The position numbers and the translations under genes are program-made. Below, one piece after another: positions 1 through 11,387 of a DNA stretch of 64,000 bases (position 1 is the first letter of the stretch; each line of letters opens with the position of its first letter). The stretch lies in contig NC_135561.1 in NCBI RefSeq assembly GCF_964340395.1, positions 10,523,232-10,587,231 on the forward strand. Reading direction: 5' to 3'. Source of the stretch: Glandiceps talaboti. Lineage: Eukaryota; Hemichordata; Enteropneusta; Spengelidae. The notes beneath the pieces are model-generated. The model was given only the letters and a program-made list of their open reading frames with translations, was not told the origin of the DNA and did not search any database.

Positions 1-571
1 GGCTTGATTTGGAGTGTTCTGATACAAATTCAGTATAAATTTACAATACTTGCGGTGTGCTCTCTCAACATAATCACCTTCATAGAACCCCCAAATTTCA
101 CTTCCATACATAAGGATTGGGAGAACTTTACAATTGAAGATCTTAAAAGCAACCTGAATGTTTACAAACTTGAACTTTGAAAGACCTCTTTTTACCGAAA
201 AAATCGCTTTAGAAGCTTGTTCTGCCAGAGACTTTTGAGCCATGTACCATAGCTTACTGCTCGATAACATAATACCAAGATAACTAAAGTATGGTACAAC
301 TTCTATAGGGTGACCATTATAAAACCATTTTTCATAATTTCTGAGTCTCCCTGACGACCTAAAAACAACAATTTTCGTTTTCCCTATGTTCACCTTGAGT
401 TTCCATTTCGAGGCATAGTTTGACAGACTGTTTAAAAGTCTCTGAAGACCAATTGCATTGTAACTAAAAAATGCCAAGTCATCTGCGAAAAGAAGGTAAA
501 ATAATTTCAAAACTCCAACATAAATGCCTGTAAACCTTTCCTCCAGGTGTTCACCCAGATAATCCAATAAT
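1..571 (-). mobile_element. LINE (non-LTR retrotransposon) reverse transcriptase fragment
   Basis: Read on the minus strand, positions 568 down to 1 form one uninterrupted frame of about 189 codons that runs off the window edge, with a TAA at about 569-571. It contains the reverse-transcriptase catalytic motif LLFADDLAFF, then a WKLKVNIGKTKIVVFR segment, a YLGI motif and a PILMYGSEIWGF motif. These are the palm and thumb blocks typical of animal LINE ORF2 of the Jockey/I/Nimb type. The 5' part is missing, as in 5'-truncated LINE copies; the 3' end lies outside the window. The open frame suggests a fairly young copy. Which clade it belongs to cannot be decided here. Confidence 0.85.
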
Positions 572-3500
572 TAACTTCCTTGTGTCAAATTTCAGCATAA
601 TCATATTCAAATATATAAGATATCGTAATTTTTTTATATTTCGAAATGTTTGGTTTAGTTTATGTTGTTCAAAATATTTGTAATACTAAAAATGTCCATC
701 TTTATGTCAAATTTGACATATTTCAATAATCAATTTTATTTTAGGCAAAGATCAGAGAATAACCTTTATTTTTTTTAAACGTATGTCAAAATATTTGTTT
801 TAAAGTTGATATTTAACAAATTTTGATGAATACCTAATTTGCATATCTGGTATAAAAAAACCTTGAACTGAATATACATGATAAATTTCCAATAAATAAC
901 ATGGGTGCACTAAGGGTACAGTGGTATAGATCATCGCACATTATATAGACAGTTTCTTACACCGATCTCAAAACATTTGGGGGGAAAATTAAGTTCCCTT
1001 CCCTCAGTTGCATATATCTTGTAAAAACTTTCAAACACTATGTACTTTAGGGATGATCGCACAATGTTGCACAAACTCAATAAGCGAACATTGTTCGTTT
1101 AGGACCCCCCCCCCCCCCCCCCCCCCCATGAATATTCAGAAGTTCAGATGTTTATCTATAATGTAAATCATGATGCAAAATGTGGCGGCCACACCACTAT
1201 GATTGGTGCAATGTAAAAACATGGCATAAACATGAATTTCCAACCTTATGAACTTGTTTACTGAGACGATGTTAGTAAACACATCAAAATACTAACAGGA
1301 ACCCAGCCCTATATGTCACATTAGAAGTAACTTTTTATCAACTTATCAACATCTCAGTAGTTAATACAGAAGCTGTTATCATTGAAGGTGTGAAAGTTTT
1401 TGAAATTTGGTTAGAAGTGTGAAAATGAAGTTCAGCGATCACATTGATGCCAGACCCCTTCCCCCCAAAGGAACGAAGTTCACTTATTGAGATTGTGTAA
1501 CATTATGCAAATGTCCCTTAAGTTGAATAAAATGAAAACGCTTAGAGTAGTATAAAACGTCACATATTATATAGTTATGAAAATGTCTTTCACTGAACTC
1601 AAATATTGAAAGTTTTTGAAATTTTCAAGAAAAATGAAATGTTCCTATTAAACTTATTTGCATATACCCTTTAAACTTTAAGTTTGAAGAAAATAGGGTC
1701 AATAAACTCGGTACTCTTGGGATAGTTTTTATCACCTCATATTTCATAGTTATGACAAGTGTCGTACACTGAACTCAGTGGGCATAATGTCATAATTTTA
1801 TCAACACCCACCCAAAAAAAAACCATCCTACTGACATCCAGGTTTTGAAAATTAAGCTTCCTGTGATATATGTTAGCAGAAGCCAAATAGAAGTCACTTG
1901 TTGATTAACACCCAGACACCTATATCCTAATTATCGAAGGGTATTGTTCAGGTGAGTGTTGTATGAAAGAGTGGCCTTGTTCAGTAGTGGAGATGTACTG
2001 AACAGGATTTCCTTTTCTTAGGAGTAATAATGCAGAAAAATGGCCAAGAATCGGTTGTTGCTCCGGTGGAGTGAATATATCTTTATTAGTATGGAAATCC
2101 TCATTCAAATGAAATTTCATAAAGTGCTGTCATGCAGAAATAAACGTTTATGGAAATTAAAAACACATATTCATAATTTATATCCAGGCGTAGGAAGATG
2201 GGGTCACTGTAGGTGACTTGTAGGTTTTCTGAGGTCAAATAGAGTCACAGTCACAGCTCCAATAATGCTGTGTTTTTGTGTGTTACATTTTAAAGTCCTA
2301 ATAATCGCACCAATGAGTAGTGAAATTTCAGGAAATTGGAAATTTGTCTGCTCATGTAAGGGAATTCGATCCTTTCCATTCACAGAATACTAGTGTCAAG
2401 AATTTATCCCAGAAAAATTTCAGCGGATGGATGGATCATGCATGGATGTAATGAATAGGGAAATTTAAGCTTAAATTCATAGATGTAAGTGTTAATGGCA
2501 TACAAGTAAGTAAGTAATTAGTGTACGTCATTTAGTGCGGGAAGTAAATTTTCTGTTAACATCTTGACACCGAGTACTTTCCCATCAAATTTATTTGTAA
2601 AATGAGAACAAATTTGTTATTTCCAGTAATTTTTTGGTACATATCCACTTTTGTTTGTATAATAATACTTCTTTGTCAATTGATGATAAAATTTTGTTAT
2701 TTTCAGGCATCAAAATCATGTGGCAAAAATTCTTTCTTTTTTAGTCACTTTAAGCGGCATGATTATAATCGGTTTGGCCTAACATTGTGTCCGTCAGCCC
2801 ATTTACCTCAAATATGTAATGTTGTAATTTTGAAGGTTTGTTATTTAGTAAATTTCAGTTCTATTTTAGACTGAAATCAAAAATTTTGAGTTGATGATAA
2901 AATAATGTTACTTTCCTGTCAAAAATATTTAACTAAAAATCTTGTTTTTCTGTCAGTGCTGTATAATTTATTTGAAGCTAAAGAAATATTCCTCATTTAT
3001 GAATTTATGCAAATTTTTAGTGAATATATTAACTCACATTTTACATGTGTGTGTGTTTTTTTTAGGGGGGGGGGGAATTGTTCATATTTTTAGCATAGGT
3101 ATTGATAGAGAAAAAATGTATGCCTGGAGACAAAATGAATAATGCTTTGTAAGAAGACATTATTAGCATTACACATGTATAAGACCAGTCAACTGAGTCG
3201 TGACTCACGAATGTATACCAATTTCATAATAAATAAATACAATTTTGATCATTACCAGGGTTCACTGATTATATTATCTGTTTGAAAATGATCAAGTATG
3301 ACATATAATTTGATATTTATCACGCTAATGATATCAGAATATGTTGATTGCATTGAATATCTTTGCAATTATTCAAATTTTGACACTATTGTGATTGATG
3401 GGTTGATTGGTTTAATAGTCAACAGAGGGGGGGGGGGTGATACGAATAGATAAAACATGGTATAAAGTTAAGTTTGGAAACAAAAATTATTCCTCATTGA

Positions 3501-6500
3501 TTCTTGATAGCTCAGCTTCAATTTACGTAGGTGAGGAGAAGCAATCCGAATATGACATGTTTCCCCTTATTTATAGTTTCTCAATGGGGGTGATATTGAG
3601 GAAGGGAAGTTGATGTGGTTAGATGTGGGCGAGAGGGAGACCAAGAGATATCCTTTCCTTAGCCAATTGCAATAGTTTTTTGAGGACTATATGATGGAAA
3701 GCGTTACAGTTATTGCCCTGTTGCCATTTACATGTGGGTGGATGTGTGAGGAAGATGACAGATTATGTCATACACTGACATTACAGATCTTTTTAAAAAA
3801 TTTATGAATGGGAACCCCTCATCTTTAATTCACCATAATTATAAATGTGCAATGAGTTGACAACTGAAACAAAGTCATAACTCAAAGTAGTATGTACGGG
3901 ATCACAGAATGAAATTATTATATGGATACTAACACCAGAGATCTAGTTACTCTAAAGACGTTGAACCCATCATAAGTAAAACAGTTGATGAGGTGTGTTC
4001 AATCTAAGTAACACCATACCTTCTCATGGTAGAGTACCCTAAAACAAGTCTGATAGATCACTTATCTTTTCACCGTTGGTGATATTTCCTCCGGAAGTCA
4101 TGGTATAAGGTCAGAAGAAAAGGAAGGAACGATCATGTCCATCATTCCCAGGGCATTGCACTCTGATACTATGTGACACAAATCAATGGCATTCATTTGT
4201 TCACGACTTCAAGTTTCCAAAATTGAAATATTTGTAACATAAGGAACTTTACACCGAGAAAAAAAGGTTATTTACTAAAGTTAGACCTTTGTTCAGGTTA
4301 GACCATAGACCATACATGAAAGGGTCCATGGTTAGACTGACAAATTCATTGTTGTGTAGACTCCAATATTCAGTTTCACTCGTTAGAAAACTTACTTTAC
4401 TTGTCATGCTCATTGTTTAGCAATCTGGTTAGCACAAACACTAACTGTAATGAATCATTCAGACGGTGCTTCTGGTGAATTTCATCAATTTATTTAGGAA
4501 GATAACGAGATTTTCCCCAATTTTAGTACCTCCAGGTGAACAATTAGTAAAAGGTATTTACCTCTACATGTATATATATAGCAGACAAAGAAATTTCCTT
4601 TCTGTTAAATTTTTGACACATTTCAATTTCCTGTTTAAATTGGTCCTATAAAATCCTTGTTTTCTGTAACATTTTTTTAGCACATTACACTTTCATGCCT
4701 GAATTAATCCAACAGAACTCTTGTTTCTTTAACTGTTAGCCACAGTTCAGTGTCCCATGGCGGACAAAATTGACTTCATTGCAATATATTTTTTTGGCAT
4801 ATTTCACCCTTAATCCAAGCCAATTTTTGTTTTCTGTAACTTCTAGGAACAATTCACAAGTCAGAAAAAATTATTTCATTTTCATATCTTTTTGGCTCAT
4901 TTCATTTTAATTAGAATGAACATGTACAAATAGTCTTTAATGTATGTGCAAGTGAAAAATTGATTTTATCAAGTGATTTCACTTGGATTGTGGATTATCA
5001 AGACTTTGTTCATTGTTGATGATGAATTTACGACAAAAACAACTGTGGCCTAGTTTCAGAAACGGTAAACAAAACATGCATGACCCGTACTAAGAAACTA
5101 GTATAGTCTGATGTAATGTTGTTAGTGCATAAGAATGGAGATCAAGCAATTACCATGAAATGAGATTTTGTGTCCTAAGCCAATGCTGACATTATGTGTA
5201 CGTTCTTATTAATTCTTGGCTGTGGCACATTGAGTTCACTTCCCTATAGGCATAGAATATATCCTTGAGTTGTGTCTAAAGGTTTAAAAACATGAAAGTT
5301 TAGAACACGACTCATATTTAAGTAGCCGAGATAAGTCCTTTAGATGAAATTTTTCCAACGTCTTCATGTGTAACTTGAGAACAGTTGGAAATAAAACGTG
5401 GCACAATAACAAGTAGATTAGATCTACATTGCTTGAACTTTTAGACAATTTCAAATTATAAGAACTCTTGTGTCTTCTCAGAGTCTGCTTATCTTTCTAC
5501 TCTGAGTATTACTTACAGCCTGGTTCAAGTTACTGTTTACTGGCTCTGTTTGCTAAAACCACACAGAAGCCAATAAGAAACTGCATATTGTACACAAAGA
5601 TAGCAAGATTCCGATGTCTTTCTACATTGCTATTATGAAATAAACCATTTAAGTGTCCCCATATTTCTTCCATCTTGCGAAATAATAAAAAAAGATTGAC
5701 TATGGCAGGGTTAGAAAAAATTCACAACATCACTGATGGTGACCCCACAAGCATATATCTGAGCGAAAATGATCATTTATTGCTGAAATTTGGAAACTTT
5801 AGTAAATCAAGTGGTTCAGTGATTCCTTCTGCCTTTAATTATCATTTCTAAATCTTTCAGACTGTTAAAAGTATGATTATACATTGAAAGTATCACCAAA
5901 ATGTACGCATACACTTACATTTTAACCATTCAACCAACCCAAAATTTTTAAGAATTTACAATGAAATATAGAATTATGTGTGGTCGTTTCCATCAGTTTC
6001 CTGTTAAACATTGTGCTGGAAGCAATTCTGGACATGCAAGTTTGTATGCCAAGTTGGTAAATCTTTTTCCATATGTCAGAAAGTGCATCTAGAGAAAAGT
6101 GTACAATAAAAATGATACCAAAAAAAAGGTTACAACATGGTAAAATAACAGAATATGAAAAGCAGGCAGAAAACATTTACCAGCAGGTGTGTAACTGCTG
6201 ATTTACATATTAATGAGTATCAACAGGTGGTTGATGTCACAGTAACCAGTCACATCCAATGAATTTCTTACAATACTGGTCATGGTTTTTATGAAGACTG
6301 GAATTTAATGCTTAGATTTTGAAGATGACAGATCCATTTTAACATTCATCAGTATGATTCATACTTCAAATATTCTTATCTTATGATTAATTCAACTGTT
6401 GTTTGTGACAAAGCTGTAAAAGAAATAAATGTGTGACTTGTACAGATGTGGACTGTATTCAAGGACATCATGTGTATACAGACAGGGTATCAGTTTTTCA

Positions 6501-7640
6501 ATCAATACCAGACACACAAATTGAAAAACAGAACACACACACACAAAAAAAACAGTTTTTGGGTTCAATAACGGACAGTTGTTACAATGTTAGTATCGTA
6601 AAGTGAGTTGAATGACCAGTTCTATTTTCATGATTTTTTTTTGTGACAAACAGTGTCATAAACATTCCAGTATGTGTACTACAATAAGGTTAGACAGTTC
6701 TGCGATGTTTGTCTCTTTTTCTGATCATTTTTCTTGGTGATATATTATTCTTTCCAAAATGTAAACTGTATAGATGAATGAGTGAAAAGTACGTAATATA
6801 GTTCATGTTGTAATGGTTTGAAAGAAAAAACATACAATCATGTACACAGTTATAACACATAAATGCTATTAAATTGAAACAAGCTGACTTAATACATATA
6901 AGCTATTTTACCTGGTCCAAAATTCAGGAAACCTATTTGTATTGTTACGGTAGTATGTGCCTTAGAACCAATTTCCCTGAAAATCAGAGTTTTTCAATTA
7001 TATATACCCTCCAAATTGAGCCATATGACAGTTTGTTCCTGGTCATTTTACATTTATCTCTGCTAGCAAGTGAATGCTCAAATATCACAAGTGCCTTTCA
7101 ATATGCAGCGATAATTACCCTAAAAAATATGGGAATTCAGTTCATGTTCCTTGAAATACAATTATGAAAAAAAAAACTACAGATGTATTCCCTTCAAAAG
7201 ACAATTCCTGGAAAGGTTCTGATAATAGAATTAGTAATTGGGTAGAAGACATGTTAGATTTTGATATAATAGACGTAGAAGTACAAAATGAAATTTGTCT
7301 TTGAGCAGATTTCATGTACATTTTAATACTACTCTTTTTTGTCAATATATTGAAGGACATGTATAGGGAAACATTCTGTCTTTATTGATTAAAAGAATTT
7401 TATGAGCCCTCGATTATCATCCCCAATATTGAAATGCCGATGATTACTTTTAATGTGCTGATCATGCTTAATATACTTTGGTGTAAAAAGTTATTACAAA
7501 GCAAAACAAGACATTATCGTCCTTCACATTCATACTACTGTCATATTTCATATCGAAGTATCCAATTATAGAATTAATAGATAATATGTTTTTTTGTATG
7601 TGAAGAAAAGTGTGAACACAATAAAATAAATTAGGATGTA
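572..7640. other. Non-coding AT-rich stretch, probably RIM intron
   Basis: I see no coding signal here. Open frames are short, AT-driven and lack splice context. It contains homopolymers (C23 at 1105-1127, a G run near 3065, another near 3427) and otherwise unique AT-rich sequence. It probably lies within a large intron of RIM, because the N-terminal RIM domains are absent from the window and should be further upstream. Confidence 0.5.
1105..1127. repeat. Poly-C tract (C23)
   Basis: An uninterrupted run of 23 cytosines. Such tracts recur here (10236-10257 as C; 44952-44970 and 49519-49538 as G) and are prone to length error. Confidence 0.95.
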
Positions 7641-7676
7641 GGAAAACGTGATGCAGAGAAAAATATGAATTTTTTT

Positions 7677-7830
7677 TAATCGATATTTGACAGTGAAATA
7701 TAGTCGATTTGAAATAGTAAATTTCGTTAATGAGTGCAATGTTTTAGTTTGTCTGCTATATGGACCTTGATCACACATTAATACTAATTATACAGTGTTA
7801 ATGTCCCACAAACTTTGTAGTGTAATGTGT
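7677..7830 (+). repeat. Diverged direct repeat, left copy
   Basis: This segment is recognisably repeated at 8905-9025. Shared blocks include GACAGTGAAATATA, ACCTTGATCA and ATACAGTGTTAATGTC in the same order and orientation. The two copies flank the transposon-like block at 7855-8880. They may be an old duplication into which the element inserted, or parts of a larger repeat. Confidence 0.65.
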
Positions 7831-7929
7831 ATTATATTATATCATGCTACTATGCGCCATTCTGATTGGATAATAACTGTGGTAAAATCCCATTTTACCA
7901 CGGCTGGCAGTGGTAAAATGGGCCCCTAA

Positions 7930-8289
7930 ACTAGCATATGAATAGTACTCACAAAAATGAAGCTAGTGTTCGTTCTTATACCAATAAGTTAACACTTCTT
8001 CAGAGTAAAGGTATGTCAGGTATCCTGTCCAATAGTTTGGGTTACAGTAGTCCAAATAATTCCACTGATGACCTTGCGATCGAAAGCAACGATCGATCAG
8101 TGGCTTCAACACCACTGGCCATGGCTGATAAGGTACAAGTTCTCCCATGCAACGAGCCGTCAGCGTCCTGCTCTCGTTGAATCAAGCAACACCAATTTAA
8201 CTTTTAACCATCAGTCAAGTGCGTCAGGATTATTTCAAAACTGTACAGTTTCAGGTTCGGTCAATGTTCAATTTGTTAACCATTAAATT
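7930..8289 (+). pseudogene. Possible C-terminal remnant of a tyrosine-recombinase (Crypton/DUF3504-like) protein
   Basis: One frame gives a segment containing SVRSYTNKLTLLQSKGMSGI, then serine/asparagine-rich sequence. A second frame, entered by a frameshift near 8160, ends in SSASGLFQNCTVSGSVNVQF and a stop at 8284-8286. Many invertebrate tyrosine-recombinase-like (DUF3504, Crypton-related) proteins end this way: a SYxxxxxxQxxxMSxxLS stretch followed by a short FxNCTIxGxVxV tail. The recombinase core is not present. The assignment rests on pattern memory only. Confidence 0.33.
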
Positions 8290-8732
8290 AAAGTAGACTG
8301 TGTAACGTCGCGTCTCTGATTTACTGTCTCGCGCTTTCTCCGATTCAACTGGTTCAACGCCGCGGGCCGAGACATCTATTTTTAGCAGTGTACAAGATTG
8401 TATTGTTCTTATGTAAATATCCAAACAAAATTGTTACTTTCTTTGACCTCTTTCCCCGTTTTCTTTGTTGCTAGTTTTCAACGCGTTTTCGTTATGCATT
8501 ATATGATGTAAATAAAGTAATTTGTCAATACATTGCAATGCAGTGTATGGTTTGTGTTCATGCAGTGTGTGTGGGGGACGACATGAACGTATCCACTCAT
8601 CAAAATATGCTCGTTCCCGACGATCTATTACAGACGATCTTTCTCTGTACGTGCGAATTCGCCTTTTCAGGCATATAAATAACCACAGAATCACATTTAG
8701 AAGAAATAGACACATATTTTGATATAATATAA

Positions 8733-8874
8733 TAGCAATAACCTCCGCCGAAGGCGGGTATACACTCGAATTTGGTACAATTCGCTCCATATAGCACTCG
8801 CCATTCGGCTCGTGCTATATGTCGCGAATTGTACCAAAATCTCGTGTATACCCGCCTTCGGCGGGGGTTATTGC
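8733..8874. repeat. Long palindrome, 64-bp arms, 14-bp loop
   Basis: The left arm 8733-8796 and right arm 8811-8874 are reverse complements over 64 positions with about 6 mismatches. The outermost arm includes CCGCCGAAGGCGGGTATACA. The loop is 8797-8810. It is GC-rich in an AT-rich context and would fold into a very stable hairpin as DNA or RNA. It is probably the end of a mobile element. Confidence 0.9.
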
Positions 8875-8904
8875 TTAAATATCTTATAGTGATGGCATAT
8901 TTAT

Positions 8905-9025
8905 ATTGATATTGGACAGTGAAATATAATTACTTAGGAAAAGTAAATTTGAAATGTTTGCTACAGACCTTGATCATGCAATAGTAATCATACAGTGTTA
9001 ATGTCTCAAAAACTATTGCAATAAC
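8905..9025 (+). repeat. Diverged direct repeat, right copy
   Basis: Second copy of the 7677-7830 segment, in the same orientation, with substitutions and small indels. It runs directly into the AT low-complexity tract. Confidence 0.65.
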
Positions 9026-9245
9026 ATGATGTGATATCTTATGTGATGTGGCGCGGTGTGGTGTGGTGTGATGTGATGTGATTTGATGTGATATATGAAA
9101 TGATGTATGATATATGAGATGTGATATATAATATAATATAATGTAATATAATACAATATGATATAATATAATATAATATAATATAATAAAATATAATATA
9201 ACATAATACAATATGATATAGTATAATATGTAATATGTAATATGT
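9026..9245. repeat. GTGAT / ATATA low-complexity tract
   Basis: A degenerate purine/pyrimidine run of GTGAT-like words passes into ATATAAT-like words. It produces spurious Ile/Tyr-rich open frames on the minus strand. Confidence 0.9.
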
Positions 9246-9784
9246 TAAACTTCTGATGTGTGTTAGGGAGTGAGATTACTTGATTTCCGTTTATACCATA
9301 TGGCAATGACATGTAGTATGTGTACCTTACAATGAATTTGATCACAAACACTTCTCTAATACTGTTTACCTAGTCTACATGTACAGTACTTATTAGGTCA
9401 TCAGCCTATACTAGTATTACATTTCCATTGTTAAAATCACGACTATTGGTGAAATTTACAACTAATTGTTGAAATCCACATGGCGTACATGAGTATGTAA
9501 AATTCATCAGACACCTGTCTGTTTACCAGCTATTCATGTATTGCATTTAGTAGGACATTGGCTTATAAATTTACATTTTTATTTGTCATCACAAATTTTG
9601 CTGGAGATAATTTTTGAAATTCACATGGTGTACATATACATGTATAAAGGTTATCATACACTGGTCTGACTGAGTCTGTTTCCTGGCATGGACTTTTTTA
9701 GGTTATTAGCATACTGCTTTCCATGTCAGTACAATTGCTGCACTGTGTGGTGTGGTAGAAATGCGTAGTGTCTGGATAATGAAG

Positions 9785-9796
9785 GATGACGTCATC
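9785..9796. promoter_or_regulatory. Palindromic CRE (TGACGTCA)
   Basis: GATGACGTCATC is a perfect 12-bp palindrome that includes the full cAMP-response element recognised by CREB/ATF proteins. No promoter is evident next to it, so function is inferred from the motif alone. Confidence 0.4.
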
Positions 9797-11154
9797 TTGG
9801 TAACAATAGACGTACCGTACCATACATTCTTCTATTGACTTCAGTTGACACATTGTATTGTTAGGCTTCAATCTAGTTTTCATCCTGTTTTTTTTCCAAC
9901 TTGTAGTTTTACATGCAAAAAACAATTAGCCCCTCAAAACATAGCAGTTCTAATTTACAGTTGGTACTTTGTTCTTTTGTTTTTGCCGAGTGGAAAATAA
10001 TCGAAGATGTTTCTGGAAAATGTTCCTTTCCTTCAAGAACCTTTCATGTCTTAAATCAACAATCTTGCCTCTTCAGCAAAAATAAGTATATAATATGGTC
10101 ATACATGTAAGTAATATATTCAGTATTTTAGCGGGCTTTCTCAGTAGAATTAGAGTACACTGTATGGAAACCTACACAAATTTTACCAGGTTTATCCCTA
10201 GCCGTGTCAGTACAGATCACTTAGCAATTTTTCATCCCCCCCCCCCCCCCCCCCCCCTTTATTGATGTTTCAAAACCTGAGAAAAACTCTGGATTTTGTA
10301 TTCTGGTCCACTTTTGTTATTCATATTCAAAATTACGTACTGAACTGATCTGTATGTATGATCATGGACTTGATAACAAAACATACTATTTGTATGTGAA
10401 TGCACGTACTTTAGGTACATAGAATTCAGCAATAACATTATTAAGTCAAAGAAAACACTGAAAAATTTATCAATTGAAGATTGATATACAGTTTTTTCTC
10501 AGAATCATGTTTTATTGAGTGTTCAACTGCAGTGAGATATGAGAATTATAGATGAAATATGTGGCCTTGTCCTACTTAAATGATACATGTAGAGATTCGA
10601 GATCATTGAAATGTATCATATCTGGAAGCGTTTTTTTTTTGTTAAGAAACGCAGTGTCCAAATCAACATGATGTAAGCTCATATACCCATTCCATTGCCC
10701 AAGTTCTGACTATCACATGGTATATTTTCATGACATCTGAGTTCACTTTGGGGAAAAGCCTTTCCTGAATCATGTATAAACTATGTTTTGTTGGGCATCC
10801 CTAGTGTATACTGGTGAGTGTGAGACCAAGAGGCGTGCATGCATGAGCTACATATAGATGACTTCAGTAAATTAGTAGAAATATTGATGCACAAGTTGCA
10901 CAAGTAATGAACTATGAACACAAACTTCATCGAAATTCCCCGAGCTCGAGCTTGGAATTTCCAAACCCAGAATGTGACAAATGCAAATGACAAACAAAAG
11001 TTGTCATATCCAGACAAGTTTTACTTATATTACAAAACTAAATTTGATATTACATTGCAAGGCCATGTTTGTTAATTTTGACTAAGAAACAACCAAAAAA
11101 TATGACTTGTTGTTTGTAGCATAAACTTGATCTCCCGACAGGTGATGTTTGAAA

Positions 11155-11387
11155 GTCACACAATTACATAATTTGCATAACCGTCAGATGCCTTTTTGGA
11201 TATGCGTTGGAGAATAAAGTCACATGATTACATAATTTGCATAACCGTCAGAGAATAAAGTTACACAATAACGTAATTTGCATAACCATCAGATGCCTTT
11301 TTTTATATGCAGTGGAGAATAAAGTTACACAATAACGTAATTTGCATAACCAACAGATGCCTTTTTTGATACGCGGTGGAGAATAAA
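11155..11387 (+). repeat. 64-bp tandem repeat, four units, each with a POU octamer
   Basis: Units start at 11155, 11219, 11260 and 11324; the second is shortened to 41 bp by an internal deletion. Each unit keeps the octamer ATTTGCAT (11171, 11235, 11276, 11340) and ends GAGAATAAA. The third and fourth units are most alike. Confidence 0.9.

Larger units (their letters stand above)
7855..8880 (+). mobile_element. Degraded transposon-like block with terminal hairpins
   Basis: The left end carries a perfect short hairpin, GTGGTAAAAT and its complement around CCC, at 7879-7901. The middle holds a coding-like remnant (7930-8289), then a 3' UTR-like AT-rich stretch with AATAAAG near 8510. The right end is a 142-bp palindrome (8733-8874). 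CpG content is clearly higher than in the flanks. The layout suggests an internally deleted DNA transposon. Its ends and family are not certain. Confidence 0.5.

Noticed and set aside
2602-3142. 60-90-codon plus-strand frames
   Set aside because: AT-rich, overlapping, Phe/Ile/Leu composition and no domain or splice signals.
8930-9351. Tyr/Ile/His-rich minus-strand frames
   Set aside because: Translations of the AT/GTGAT low-complexity tract.
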